Notes: a model not told the origin generated them from the sequence alone. A DNA stretch of 38,787 nt from Thermoproteus sp. CP80 (GCF_002077075.2 NZ_LCWM02000014.1:1-38787); one strand, 5' to 3'; shown: positions 23,373-31,507, counted from the first letter of the stretch. Numbers and translations: made by a program.

Positions 23373-24416
23373 GTGAGGGTACTTGTCCTCTATGTCGATC
23401 GCGATGGGGATCTCAAACAAGCCGGTATAAACACCCCTGTAGTGGGCAGGGACAACGTACTGCGTCTGGGGATTCAGTACATCTTGAGGCATCCCGACGA
23501 TTCTGACGCCAACGCGATATTCGCGGCGGTCAAGACCTACGACAGCCTGGAGGAGAGGTTGGGCAAGGGGAACGTCGAGGTCGCCGTCGTCTGCGGCTCG
23601 CCTGACGAAAGCGTGGCGAATCTGGCGGTGCTCGACGAGCTGGGCCAGGTCCTCTCCGTGTTTGACGCCGACGCGATATACTTCGTGTCGGATGGCCCGT
23701 CGGACGAGGCGGCCGTGATGGCGGTCCAGACGCGTAGGCCCGTCATATCGGTTGAGAGGGTCGTGGTGAAGCAGTCCAGGTCTGTGGAGGAGACCGTGTC
23801 CTTGATAAGGTACTATCTGGCCAAGGCGGTGAAGGAGCCGGAGTACAGGAGATACACCGTGGGCATACCATCATTTCTTCTGTTTTTATATGCACTATCT
23901 ATATTTATAAATATTTCAATAATTTCATATATTTTAGAATTAGGTGTATTATTTTTGATGTTTTTACTTATGATGTATGGATTTGGGGTCTACGACTTCC
24001 TGAAGACGACGTTAAGGAAGTACGAAGTCACCTTCGCGGTCTCGGTTATATCTCTCTTCGCGGTCACGGTCTACTTCACACTTGCCCTCTCGGGATATAT
24101 CGGCATAAAGGTGCCGCAGAGCCTATCCATACGGTACGACAGGCTGGTGCCCGCCGTGGCGCTGGTGGCCCCGATAGCCAGCTACGCCGTCGAGGGCTTT
24201 CTAAGGACGCAACGTATATCGCGTAGCGTGTTCGTTCTGGCCGCGTTCGTGTTCTCGTTCTTCTACTTCATAATACCTCCGATCGTTGAGGCGTTCGGGG
24301 GGTCCCTCGACGTGAGGGCCCTTTTCGAGGGGGTCGTGTACTTCCTGGCGGCCACAATACTGGGGATAATAGCCGCGCTTGCGGCGTCGCGTGCGCTGCC
24401 GTCTGTCGTTAAATAA
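23373..24416 (+). CDS. DUF373-family membrane protein
   Basis: The 347-residue protein starts with GTG at 23373, about 26 nt after TTGATAAACC. The N-terminal domain (VLVLYVDRDGDLKQAG...VVGRDNVLRLGIQYILRHPDDSDANAIFAAVKTYDSL...VAVVCGSP) matches the cytoplasmic part of archaeal DUF373 (COG2237) proteins. The C-terminal half has about six or seven membrane helices, beginning IPSFLLFLYALSIFINI. The function is unknown; it is broadly conserved in archaea. About 115 bp (23868-23985), encoding the first membrane helices, switch to AT-rich codons, then return to GC-rich usage. The end overlaps the next gene by 38 nt. Confidence 0.85.
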   Translation: MRVLVLYVDRDGDLKQAGINTPVVGRDNVLRLGIQYILRHPDDSDANAIFAAVKTYDSLEERLGKGNVEVAVVCGSPDESVANLAVLDELGQVLSVFDADAIYFVSDGPSDEAAVMAVQTRRPVISVERVVVKQSRSVEETVSLIRYYLAKAVKEPEYRRYTVGIPSFLLFLYALSIFINISIISYILELGVLFLMFLLMMYGFGVYDFLKTTLRKYEVTFAVSVISLFAVTVYFTLALSGYIGIKVPQSLSIRYDRLVPAVALVAPIASYAVEGFLRTQRISRSVFVLAAFVFSFFYFIIPPIVEAFGGSLDVRALFEGVVYFLAATILGIIAALAASRALPSVVK

Positions 24417-25071
24417 ACGTCATGGTTGCCTGTCGAGGGAGGAGGCCGTCTCGCTTGCCGAGGCCTACGGCTGTAGCCTCGGCGAGGAGGGCCCCGCGGT
24501 CGTGCTGGAATGCTCCGACTGCGCCGTAGCTAGAAGGGCCGCGTTCGCCCGGCCCGCGGAGTCGCCTAGAGATAAGCCCCTGGAGATGAGGGAGAGGAGC
24601 GTGGTGACCATGGACGCCCTGACGGCGCGGCTGCTGGCAAATCTGGCCATGTCCAGACCTCTGTCGAGGGTCCTGGAGCCCTTCGTCGGGTCCGGCGCCA
24701 TAGCGGCGGAGGCCGAGAGGTACGGGGCCTACGTGGTGGGGGTCGATATAGATATATCCATGCTGAGGAGGGCCGCTAGGAACACGTCGGCGGATCTCGT
24801 GCAGGCCGACTCGCGCATCTTGCCCTTCCGGAGGGCGTTCGACGCGGCGGTGGGCGACGCCCCATATGGCAGAATGTCGGTGGTGGAGGGCGACGTGGAG
24901 GGCTTGGTGAGGCAGTTTCTAGATGAGGCCATGTCAGTCGTGAAGGGCCGCGTGGTGCTGGCGCTTCCCATATACTTCGACGCGCCCCAGCTGCGCAGCT
25001 GCGCTATGTATATCCACGGGGGCCTGTATAGAGTGATAGCGCTGGCTCAATCGGGAGGGGGGCCCTCGTAG
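24379..25071 (+). CDS. Trm11/TrmG10-like class I methyltransferase (no THUMP domain)
   Basis: The frame starts at TTG 24379; a GTG at 24391 is the alternative, and a TATA-like TTAAATAA at 24409-24416 could even support a later start, for which no standard start codon is seen. The catalytic domain is clear: RSVVTMDALTARLLANLA, the SAM motif VLEPFVGSGAIAAEAERYG, VVGVDID and GDAPYGR in place of the usual DPPYG. This resembles the tRNA guanine-N2 methyltransferases (Trm11/TrmG10, COG1041), but the usual N-terminal THUMP region of about 150 residues is reduced to some 70 residues. Target position on tRNA is inferred from family only. The end overlaps the convergent UPF0201 gene by 25 nt. Confidence 0.7.
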   Translation: MRRRVRCRLSLNKRHGCLSREEAVSLAEAYGCSLGEEGPAVVLECSDCAVARRAAFARPAESPRDKPLEMRERSVVTMDALTARLLANLAMSRPLSRVLEPFVGSGAIAAEAERYGAYVVGVDIDISMLRRAARNTSADLVQADSRILPFRRAFDAAVGDAPYGRMSVVEGDVEGLVRQFLDEAMSVVKGRVVLALPIYFDAPQLRSCAMYIHGGLYRVIALAQSGGGPS

Positions 25072-25478
25072 AAGACCCGCCCCCTGTAGGTCCGCGGCGC
25101 TATCCAGTCGAGGAAGCGCCTGACGTCGGACGTCTCGACGGAGAATATTATCGGCCCTAGGGGGGATTCGTTGGGCTCGGTGGCGAAGGAGACCACGCCG
25201 ACGTACGCCGCCTGTTTATGTAGGTTGAAGACCAGACGCCCCTCGCCGGCTATAGACCTAGAGAGCACCGAACGCGCCGAGTCTTGGATCCCCTGGCGCC
25301 ATATGGCCTCCTTCAGCTTCAGAAGAGATCTGTGGCCATGCCCCCTGGCCACCAACAACGTCGTATCGCCCTCGCGCCTTATCTCGACCTCGTCCGGCTC
25401 GAAGACGTTGAGGACGGCGCGCTTCACCTTCTCGGGGTCCTCCGTGGGCCTTATCTCGGCTATCACCTCGATCTTCAC
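25047..25478 (-). CDS. UPF0201 (DUF54) family protein
   Basis: The 143-residue protein begins IEVIAEIRPTEDPEKVKRAVLNVFEP and contains LLKLKEAIWRQGIQDSARSVLSRSIAGEGRLVFNLHKQAAYVGVVSF, both hallmarks of UPF0201 (COG1931), thought to be RNA-binding. It starts with GTG at 25478, overlapping the stop of the UPF0200 gene by 4 nt. In many archaea UPF0200 and UPF0201 are neighbours or fused, so the pair probably acts together. The role is not established. Confidence 0.85.
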   Translation of the reverse strand: MKIEVIAEIRPTEDPEKVKRAVLNVFEPDEVEIRREGDTTLLVARGHGHRSLLKLKEAIWRQGIQDSARSVLSRSIAGEGRLVFNLHKQAAYVGVVSFATEPNESPLGPIIFSVETSDVRRFLDWIAPRTYRGRVFYEGPPPD

Positions 25479-25987
25479 AGCCTCCTCGCCACCGCCTCTA
25501 CCTCGGCCTCCAGCTCCTCTACGCTCTTGTCCTCGTTGACTATTATTGCGTCGGCCCTCATGAGGAGCGCCGTGACGCCCAGCCTCATCTCTCTGTAGTC
25601 GCGCAGGGCGAACTGCGCATATGTGGCCGGGTCGTCCTCCCTGCCCCTTGCGGCGAGGCGCCTCAGACGCGTCTGCCGGGACGCCACGACGTAGACGAGG
25701 AACAGCCGCCCGAGGGCCTCCTCCAGCGCCTCGACCTCCTCGGGGCTCCTCAGCCCGTCTATCACTATCCTGTGGTCGCCCCTCACGCCGAGCCCCCGCA
25801 CCACGGCCCTCATGCCGCCCTCAAGCCTTATCAAGACGGCGGCTTCGTCCGGCGTCACGCCCCTCTCCTCCGCGTACCTCCTTATTACGTCGCCCATGGT
25901 GTAGGGCTTGAAGCCGCGTTTCACGAATAGGGATGTGATCAACGTCTTTCCGCTGCCCGGCAGGCCGGCTATGCCGACAGCTACCAC
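25475..25987 (-). CDS. UPF0200 P-loop nucleotide kinase-like protein
   Basis: The 170-residue protein has Walker A GLPGSGKT at residues 8-15, followed by LFVKRGFKPYTMGDVIRRYAEERG and a lid-like RQTRLRRLAARGREDD. This matches UPF0200 (COG0237-like) proteins related to dephospho-CoA and adenylate kinases. Its substrate is unknown. GTG start at 25987 overlaps Trm1 stop by 7 nt, so it is the third gene of an operon with the regulator and Trm1. Confidence 0.85.
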   Translation of the reverse strand: MVAVGIAGLPGSGKTLITSLFVKRGFKPYTMGDVIRRYAEERGVTPDEAAVLIRLEGGMRAVVRGLGVRGDHRIVIDGLRSPEEVEALEEALGRLFLVYVVASRQTRLRRLAARGREDDPATYAQFALRDYREMRLGVTALLMRADAIIVNEDKSVEELEAEVEAVARRL

Positions 25988-27066
25988 CGCCCAAGCCTCT
26001 GGGCAAGTATTAAAAGTTCTCCGTAGTCGGCCTCGGCCTTGAAGCCTTGAGGCGACATATGCGTCGGCGTGGCGTAGATCCCGTGCTCGCGCAGCCGCCG
26101 CACCAGCTCGGAGACGCCGACCTTTAGATCCCCCAGCTCATGGGCCAGGTAGTACCAAGGCCTCGACACCGTGTACTCGAGGGCCAGGGCGCCCAACAGA
26201 CGCCTAGCCCCCTCCTCCTCGGCCCCGTCGGCCAGCTCCGACGCGAAGGCCGCGTCGCCCAGCTCTCCGACCCAAAGAGGCCCGATGGAGGACGTCCCCT
26301 CGGTCTTCGAGACGCGTCTATATCCCCCCTTGATCTCGACGTAGGCAAGACTGCGGAGCGAGTCCGAGGCGTCTCTGGCGCCCTTCACCGCCCTGCCGCA
26401 GAACCTGAAGTAGTGCCTCTCCCAATAGGCTATCAACGGCTGGAGCGCGAAGTCGTTGGCCGCCGCCACTCTGGCCAAGAAGCCCAGGAGCGCCCTCAAG
26501 CCCACCTCGACGTAGAAGGGCGTCTTGAGGAGCCTCACGCCGTATCTCCTCAACGCCTTCTCCCTATAGTTGCCCACAAGCACGGCCGTGTCGGTGGCGG
26601 TGGCGCAGAGAAGGCCGCCGTCCCTGATGGCCTGGAACGCCGACTCGGCAAAGGGGGCGGGGGAGCCGAAGGGGTCCAGGTCGACCACGTCGCACTCCCC
26701 CCTCAGCCGCCTCAACAAGATCGAGGCGTCTTCGTTGTACACCTCGGCCGATACGCCGTTCAGCTCGAGGTTCTTCCTCATCAGCTCAACTGCGGCCTTA
26801 GATATGTCGTTAAGGACGAGCCTCCCTACGGCGTTTGTCTCCAGGGCGTACCTTATGCCGCGTACGCCGGTGGCGCTCAAGGGCTCGCACACGTCGAGCC
26901 TCCTGCCCTCCATGCGCGAGAACGCGTCGAGGACCAGGACAGATATATATCTATTCCTGGACATATATCTATTGTAGAACACGGGGGCGTTCGCGGGATC
27001 TGCGTACTTGGCCGGGTCGGGCGCCCAGAAGCGGGCCCTGCCCTCCTCCAGGAGGATAAAGCTCAC
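25981..27066 (-). CDS. trm1: tRNA (guanine26-N2)-dimethyltransferase Trm1
   Basis: The 361-residue protein has the Trm1 signatures VFYNRYMSRNRYISVLVLDAF, EPLSATGVRGIRYALE (SAM site), NDISKAAVELMRKNLELNG, and the catalytic VVDLDPFGSPAPFAESAF. Near the C-terminus GPLWVGELGD and the HGIYATPTHMSPQGFKA segment are typical. It forms m2,2G26 in tRNA. ATG at 27066 overlaps the regulator stop as ATGA. Confidence 0.94.
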   Translation of the reverse strand: MSFILLEEGRARFWAPDPAKYADPANAPVFYNRYMSRNRYISVLVLDAFSRMEGRRLDVCEPLSATGVRGIRYALETNAVGRLVLNDISKAAVELMRKNLELNGVSAEVYNEDASILLRRLRGECDVVDLDPFGSPAPFAESAFQAIRDGGLLCATATDTAVLVGNYREKALRRYGVRLLKTPFYVEVGLRALLGFLARVAAANDFALQPLIAYWERHYFRFCGRAVKGARDASDSLRSLAYVEIKGGYRRVSKTEGTSSIGPLWVGELGDAAFASELADGAEEEGARRLLGALALEYTVSRPWYYLAHELGDLKVGVSELVRRLREHGIYATPTHMSPQGFKAEADYGELLILAQRLGRW

Positions 27067-27815
27067 CTCTTCACGACCTCTACGCCGAATATGTCGGCGA
27101 GCTCCTCGGCCTTTTCGCGCCTCTCCTCGCTCTTGACTATGAACACAGGCTTGTCCTCGTACGCTATGCCGTTGGGGTGCGACTGCTCCAGCTTATAGGC
27201 GTTCGCGCCCATGGCCCTGCTCGCCTTATCTATGGAGTCGGCCCTGACGGAGACGAATATATCTATCCGCTTGAATATATCGGAGCCGAAGAACCTCGCC
27301 AGAGCCGCCGCCGACTCCTCAGGGACGCCCATCTCCCCCCGCTCGTACCTATAGACGGTCTCTCTGGAGACGGACAGCATCTCCGACAGGGCGCTCAAGC
27401 TGAGGCCGGCCTCCTCCCTGCGCTCCCGCAGGGTCTCTCCGTCCACCAGGGCGTAGCACCTTCCCCTGATCTGGAGAAACGTGGGCGCGCTTCCCCTGAA
27501 GGCCTTGGCGAGAGTGGCCAGAGAGACGAAGTTTACGTTATCGCGCCTATAGACCACGCCCTCCCTCAACACGCGGCCTCTCGCGGACGACGCCACGCCG
27601 AGGGCGGGGACGCCCAGGAACTCGGAGAGGAGCCTAACGTCGCGGAGAGCCCCTGTGGGGACGTCGTCCGCGTCGGCGGCCACCTTGACCAAGATCTTCT
27701 TCCCATCGTGCTCTACGACCATGGTGTAGGCATACGGCCTAGAGACGTCTACGAAGAGATCCACCCCGTGTTGCCTCACGACGTTCAAGGTGGCGTTGAG
27801 CAGCTTCTCCTCCAC
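27063..27815 (-). CDS. Archaeal HTH regulator (COG1395-like)
   Basis: I prefer GTG at 27815 (250 residues) because TTTATATA at 27838-27846 lies about 29 nt upstream; a TTG at 27833 would add 6 residues. The N-terminal domain (FVDVSRPYAYTMVVEHDGKKILVKVAAD) is a nuclease-like alpha/beta fold found in COG1395, the central HTH is GLSLSALSEMLSVSRETVYRYERGEMGVPEESAAAL, and a C-terminal alpha/beta part follows. It leads the trm1 operon. Family members are conserved archaeal regulators with unknown targets. Confidence 0.85.
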   Translation of the reverse strand: MEEKLLNATLNVVRQHGVDLFVDVSRPYAYTMVVEHDGKKILVKVAADADDVPTGALRDVRLLSEFLGVPALGVASSARGRVLREGVVYRRDNVNFVSLATLAKAFRGSAPTFLQIRGRCYALVDGETLRERREEAGLSLSALSEMLSVSRETVYRYERGEMGVPEESAAALARFFGSDIFKRIDIFVSVRADSIDKASRAMGANAYKLEQSHPNGIAYEDKPVFIVKSEERREKAEELADIFGVEVVKR

Positions 27816-27950
27816 TGAAATAAATGGATCCAAAAATATATAAAGCTTAAGGGCGTATCATCGCAATGGGGAATACCCGGCAAGCCTGACCCTTGATGAG
27901 CCATTCATGGACCGAGAAAGTTATTTATCCGGAGGCCTTCTCTCCTCTGC

Positions 27951-28466
27951 GTGAGGCGCGTGCGGCTCAGCAACAAGGAGATCAAGGGGCTCGTCGGCAG
28001 TCTAGGCAAGGCGGGCGAGCTCATCAAGGATGCCGATGCCGTGGAGGTCATGGAGATAGAGGGAGGGCGCGTCATCTATATCGCAGACCTCCGGCCGGTG
28101 CTCCTGAAGGTCCAGGCGGCCAACTTCGGCGAGGTCTTCCTGCCCACCCTCTACTTAATACATAAGACCCCGCTGGGGCAGAAGGCGCTCTCGACGTATC
28201 CGCTGGTCTTGGTGGACGCAGGCGCCGTGAAGCATATACTCAACGGCGCAGACGTCATGAGGCCCGGGGTGAGGTCCATAGAAGGCGAGTTCGAGAGAGG
28301 CAGCCCCGTACTGATAGCCGACGAGAAGAGGAGGGTCATAGCCGTGGGCGTCGCCCTGTATCCGCGGGGCGAGATGGAGGCCATGGATCGCGGCAAGGTC
28401 ATACACAACGCCCACTACCTCGGCGACAAGATATGGAAGCTATCGCTTGAGCTGGCCGAGAAATGA
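27951..28466 (+). CDS. PUA-domain RNA-binding protein
   Basis: The 171-residue protein starts with GTG at 27951, about 26-28 nt after TTATTTATCC. The C-terminal PUA domain is clear: PLVLVDAGAVKHILNGADVMRPGVRSIEGEFERGSPVLIADEKRRVIAVGVAL. The N-terminal part (VRLSNKEIKGLVGSLGKAGELI) resembles the pre-PUA domain of MCT-1/Tma20-like proteins, which act with ribosomes. The end overlaps the convergent kinase gene by 27 nt. Bases 27847-27920 upstream hold the divergent promoters and no gene. Confidence 0.85.
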   Translation: MRRVRLSNKEIKGLVGSLGKAGELIKDADAVEVMEIEGGRVIYIADLRPVLLKVQAANFGEVFLPTLYLIHKTPLGQKALSTYPLVLVDAGAVKHILNGADVMRPGVRSIEGEFERGSPVLIADEKRRVIAVGVALYPRGEMEAMDRGKVIHNAHYLGDKIWKLSLELAEK

Positions 28467-29123
28467 CGACAGCAGCTCGTCGAACGACCGGTCGTCGCGC
28501 CTGTCGGCGTACCTCCTGAGGGCCTCCAGAGGCGGCGAGAGGCCCAACGCCCTCAGCAGATTGGCGACCTGCGTGACGTTCTGCGCCTTCCCGAGACGGG
28601 CCGACTCGAAATCCAGAATGACGGCCCTCCCGCCCCGGACGACGAGCACGTGCCTCCCGGGTCTGGACAGCTCGCCGTGCGAGATCCCCGCCAGATCCAG
28701 CGCCCGCGCCTGTCTGAGCAGATCGGCCACAAGCCCGGCCCTCTCCTCAACTCCGGCGGCCCTCCACCACTCGGCGATGGGCACGCCCTCGACGTACTCC
28801 ATAACCAGCACGTCCCTGGTATATGCATACAGCCTAGGGCCTACGCCGGCTCTGTTGGCCATCTGGAGATGGCGGGCCTCGTCCAGCAGATGCGGCCTCT
28901 GGGCATCCCCCCTCCTTATCTTGCAGGCGTAGACGTCGCCGTAGGCGGATCTGCAGAGCACCACGACCCCGTTGTTGCCCTTGCCCAGAAGGCGCACGGG
29001 GCCCCACATCACGCCGCCGCCCAGCTCTGCCCTCAGGCCCAGCGAAGACAGCTGCATGGCCACCTCCGCCAGATGGGCCAGATCGCCGCCTATAGCCAGC
29101 GCAAGGGCCTCCCTCAACTTCAT
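28440..29123 (-). CDS. Atypical Ser/Thr protein kinase (COG2112-like)
   Basis: The 227-residue protein has a glycine-rich loop GKGNNGVVVL, the ATP-binding lysine in YACKIRRG, helix C glutamate DEARHLQMA, hinge VMEYVEGVPI, catalytic-loop HGELSRPGRHVLV and DFESA in place of DFG. The catalytic loop has E and H where classic kinases have D and N, as I recall for the archaeal COG2112 clade; activity is therefore likely but not certain. ATG at 29123 is head-to-head with the zinc-ribbon gene with only 23 bp between. Confidence 0.8.
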   Translation of the reverse strand: MKLREALALAIGGDLAHLAEVAMQLSSLGLRAELGGGVMWGPVRLLGKGNNGVVVLCRSAYGDVYACKIRRGDAQRPHLLDEARHLQMANRAGVGPRLYAYTRDVLVMEYVEGVPIAEWWRAAGVEERAGLVADLLRQARALDLAGISHGELSRPGRHVLVVRGGRAVILDFESARLGKAQNVTQVANLLRALGLSPPLEALRRYADRRDDRSFDELLSSFLGQLKR

Positions 29124-29150
29124 ATATACACAGTCAGTGCCGGTATATGA
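29121..29150. promoter_or_regulatory. Interlocked divergent promoters (kinase / zinc-ribbon gene)
   Basis: CATATATAC at 29121-29129 is both the ATG of the minus-strand kinase (complement of 29121-29123) and the TATA box of the plus-strand gene, starting 24-26 nt before its ATG at 29147. Reciprocally, GTATATGAG at 29142-29150 includes the plus-strand ATG and reads CATATAC on the minus strand at the TATA distance for the kinase start. Only 23 bp separate the two start codons, so the two preinitiation complexes would exclude each other. Confidence 0.55.
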
Positions 29151-29503
29151 GCACTAGGAGAGATCTCGTGGTGAAGCGAATCGCCGAGCTGGTGAGAGCC
29201 GGCGCTACGCTTACCTCCTACACGTGCCCCGCCTGCGGCACCGTCCTAGTGAGGCTCAAGACAGGCGAATACTACTGCGCCAACTGCGAAAGGACCGTGG
29301 TCGTGGTTAAGTCGGAGGAGGAGGCCCAGAAGGTTTCCGAGGTATACAGCCTCAGAGAGGTCAGGCAGACCGTCTTCAACAAGATATTGACGCTCGGCAG
29401 AGAGATAGGCGAGCTAGACGGCGAAGAGCTCTACGACAGGCTGAGGACGCTCTCGATTCTATTGGATATCTACGAGAAGCTCAGCAAGATGAGCGGCTCG
29501 TGA
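29147..29503 (+). CDS. Zinc-ribbon protein of the Sjogren/scleroderma autoantigen 1 (p27) family
   Basis: The 118-residue protein has one zinc ribbon (CPACGTVLVRLKTGEYYCANC), preceded by the helix RDLVVKRIAELVRAGATL and followed by a helical tail. This is the architecture of the SSSCA1/p27 family, broadly conserved in archaea; its function is unknown, possibly linked to RNA or ubiquitin-like processes in eukaryotes. ATG at 29147. Confidence 0.85.
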   Translation: MSTRRDLVVKRIAELVRAGATLTSYTCPACGTVLVRLKTGEYYCANCERTVVVVKSEEEAQKVSEVYSLREVRQTVFNKILTLGREIGELDGEELYDRLRTLSILLDIYEKLSKMSGS

Positions 29504-29544
29504 CGCCGCCCCTTCACGGATCTGAGGGGGCTCGTCCTCTTTTG

Positions 29545-29593
29545 TCAGCGCTGCATACCTTCGTCATCTATAGGGAGCGGTGATCCTCATCAC
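29545..29593 (-). ncRNA. C/D box sRNA, minus strand
   Basis: Reading the minus strand, box C GTGATGA is at 29593-29587 and box D CTGA at 29548-29545, a 49-nt span. A C'-like AGATGA lies about halfway; D' is weak. The D guide is CGAAGGTATGCAGCG just before CTGA, so the target would contain CGCTGCATACCTTCG. A TATA element CATATATAC (29621-29613, minus) lies 26-28 nt upstream of box C. The RNA is head-to-head with the plus-strand sRNA, box C to box C 26 bp apart, in the same interlocked layout as two protein-gene pairs here. Total length, boxes and promoter agree, which raises confidence. Confidence 0.65.
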
Positions 29594-29621
29594 GTTAAAA
29601 GGCGTGCTCCAGTATATATGT
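29594..29621. promoter_or_regulatory. Interlocked divergent promoters of the two C/D sRNAs
   Basis: GTTAAAAGG at 29594-29602 is the TATA box for the plus-strand sRNA (box C at 29620) and touches the 5' end of the minus-strand sRNA. GTATATATG at 29613-29621 read on the minus strand is the TATA for the minus-strand sRNA (box C at 29593) and touches box C of the plus-strand sRNA. The layout copies the kinase/zinc-ribbon promoter pair. Confidence 0.55.
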
Positions 29622-29669
29622 GATGACGTGGTCCTACTGCGAGGCGTGAGCGGACCCCTACCCGTCTGA
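29620..29669 (+). ncRNA. C/D box sRNA, plus strand
   Basis: Box C GTGATGA is at 29620-29626 and box D CTGA at 29666-29669, a 50-nt span. Internal boxes are degenerate: D'-like CTGC at 29637-29640 and C'-like GTGAGC near 29646-29651. The D guide includes GACCCCTACCCGT (target ACGGGTAGGGGTC), the D' guide is CGTGGTCCTA (target TAGGACCACG). A TATA box GTTAAAAGG starts about 26 nt upstream of box C. It ends about 10 nt before the TATA box of the alcohol dehydrogenase. The rRNA or tRNA targets are not assigned. Confidence 0.7.
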
Positions 29670-29703
29670 TAAAAAGGTTATATAGGTAGGAAAAGTGGCT
29701 TAT

Positions 29704-30726
29704 ATGAGGGCGGCTAGATTCTACGGGCCGGGGAGGCCCTTGGTCATAGAGGATGTGCCTAGGCCTAGGCCCGGGCCCGGCGAGGTTGTGGTCAAGGTTA
29801 AGGCGGCCGGCGTCTGCCATACGGAGCTCCACTTCCTCGAGGGGGTGCTCAACCTCGGGGTTGTGCCCGTGACGTTGGGCCACGAGATAGCCGGCGTGGT
29901 CGAGGAGGTGGGTCCGGGCGTGGAGGAGCCTAAGCCGGGCGACAGGGTACTCGTATACTACTATGTGGGGTGCGGCAAGTGCAGGTTCTGTCTGAGAGGT
30001 GAGGAGAACCTCTGCGAGAGCCCTAGGGCCGAGTACGGCTTCATAACTGACGGCGGATACGCCGAGTATATAAAAGTGCCTGCGAGGAACGCGGTGAGGC
30101 TTCCCGACAACATAACGTTCGAGCAGGCGGCGCCCATAGGCTGTAGCGTCACGACGGCGATACACGCCACTAGGAGGGCGAGGCCCGAGGTAGGCGAGTA
30201 CGTAGCGGTCTACGGCGTCGGCGCCGTGGGCTTCGCCTTGATACAATACAACAAGCTGATCGGCGCGAAGGTCATAGCCATAGGCAGATCCGAGAGAAAG
30301 CTGCAGCTGGCCGAGGAGCTGGGAGCCGATTACGTCATCAACGCGAGGTCTGAGGACGTCGTTGAAAGGGCTCTGGAAATAACGGACGGCCGGGGCGTCG
30401 ACGTGGTCTACGAGCTGGTGGGCATTAGGGAGACCATGGACAACTCGCTGAGGATGTTGGCGAAGAGGGGCCGCCTGGTCCTAATAGGCTATTGGCGCGA
30501 CAAGCTGGAGGCTAACCCCCTCGACCTGGTCGTCAAGGAGGCGACGATAACGGCGTCTGTGGGCAATACCCTCGAGGAGCTGGTGGAGGCCGTGCGTCTG
30601 GTTTCCGAGGGCAAGGTAAAGGTCGTGGTGGACAGAGTCGCGGGTCTCGGCGAGATAAACAACGAGCTCGAGAGGCTTAGAAGGGGCGAGGTTGTAGGCA
30701 GAGTGGTGATCAACCCCGAAATCTGA
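29704..30726 (+). CDS. Zinc-dependent medium-chain alcohol dehydrogenase
   Basis: I prefer ATG at 29704 (340 residues, MRAARFYGPGRPLVIEDV), 26 nt after TTATATAGG; a GTG at 29695 adds three residues. Landmarks: catalytic zinc ligands in AGVCHTELHFLEG and GHEIAGVVEEVGPGV, the structural zinc cysteines GCGKCRFCLRGEENLC, and the Rossmann motif GVGAVGFALIQYNKLIGAKVIAIGR. It should oxidise alcohols or reduce aldehydes/ketones with NAD(P). Family is certain, substrate is not. The end overlaps the convergent epimerase gene by 17 nt. Confidence 0.93.
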   Translation: MRAARFYGPGRPLVIEDVPRPRPGPGEVVVKVKAAGVCHTELHFLEGVLNLGVVPVTLGHEIAGVVEEVGPGVEEPKPGDRVLVYYYVGCGKCRFCLRGEENLCESPRAEYGFITDGGYAEYIKVPARNAVRLPDNITFEQAAPIGCSVTTAIHATRRARPEVGEYVAVYGVGAVGFALIQYNKLIGAKVIAIGRSERKLQLAEELGADYVINARSEDVVERALEITDGRGVDVVYELVGIRETMDNSLRMLAKRGRLVLIGYWRDKLEANPLDLVVKEATITASVGNTLEELVEAVRLVSEGKVKVVVDRVAGLGEINNELERLRRGEVVGRVVINPEI

Positions 30727-31507
30727 AGGAGATTTCGAAGGAGAACTCGGCCGCCTCGCCTGGCCGTAATATCTTCAGCCCCATGCCGTTGTGATAGGCA
30801 TCAGGCGCCCCCGACATCGGCTCGACCGCCACGGCGCCCTCCACGCCCGTGTATACCTGTATATACGGCATATTGTATCTGCGGACCTCGACGACCGAGT
30901 AGGGCGACTCGAGAACGACGGGGTCGCGGCCCACCAGGAAGCAATCGTCGTAGACGCCCTCGACCCCGAACTCGTGCGGGGCGAGCTCCCCCGTGGGGAT
31001 CTTGTCGACGGCGACGCATCTGAGCGGGCCCTCGGCCCTCAGCCTCCACGGGCGCGACACGACGAAGTAGGGATGTGCGCCGACCACCAAGGGCGCCCTC
31101 CTCTGGCCTATGTTGACGACCCTTAACGAGACGCTGAGCGAGCTCCCGGAGAGCCGGTAGTCGGCTGTGCACGAGATCGCCGAGGGATAGCCCGGATGGA
31201 GGAGGCCCAGCTGGAACTCGGCGAAGTCGTCGCCGTGTTTGGCCAACGTCCAGTCCATGGCCATCGCCAGGCCGTGTATGGCGTGGCCCTCCGCGTTTCT
31301 CGGAAGCTCGTAGACCACGCCGTCCAGCTCGTAGACGCCGCCCCTGACCCTATTGGCGAAAGGCACGAGCAGCGCCATGCCGCCCCTGGTCTGCCTATCG
31401 ACGGAGCCCGGCAGAACCACGTCCCTGCCGCCCTGTCTAAGCGAGGATAGATACGCGCCCCTCGCATGGAGGACAGCCTCCGTCGAGCCCGCCCTGAGCG
31501 TTATCAT
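30710..31507 (-). CDS. Aldose 1-epimerase-like protein (mutarotase fold)
   Basis: The ATG at 31507 gives 265 residues; the longer open frame is the antisense of the coiled-coil gene and is rejected. The mutarotase features are LVPFANRVRGGVYELDG, GHAIHGLAMAMDW (His), VVGAHPYFVV (second His), and the acidic VAVEPMSGAPDAYHNG near the end. It interconverts sugar anomers or acts on a related sugar. A TATA element on the minus strand (GAAAAAATACC, 31523-31533) overlaps the start of the divergent gene. Confidence 0.87.
   Translation of the reverse strand: MITLRAGSTEAVLHARGAYLSSLRQGGRDVVLPGSVDRQTRGGMALLVPFANRVRGGVYELDGVVYELPRNAEGHAIHGLAMAMDWTLAKHGDDFAEFQLGLLHPGYPSAISCTADYRLSGSSLSVSLRVVNIGQRRAPLVVGAHPYFVVSRPWRLRAEGPLRCVAVDKIPTGELAPHEFGVEGVYDDCFLVGRDPVVLESPYSVVEVRRYNMPYIQVYTGVEGAVAVEPMSGAPDAYHNGMGLKILRPGEAAEFSFEISFRFRG

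Noticed and set aside
27884-27925. CTGA...TTGATGA resembling D'-C' boxes
   Set aside because: No matching upstream C or downstream D box; the sequence lies in the promoter area of the PUA gene.
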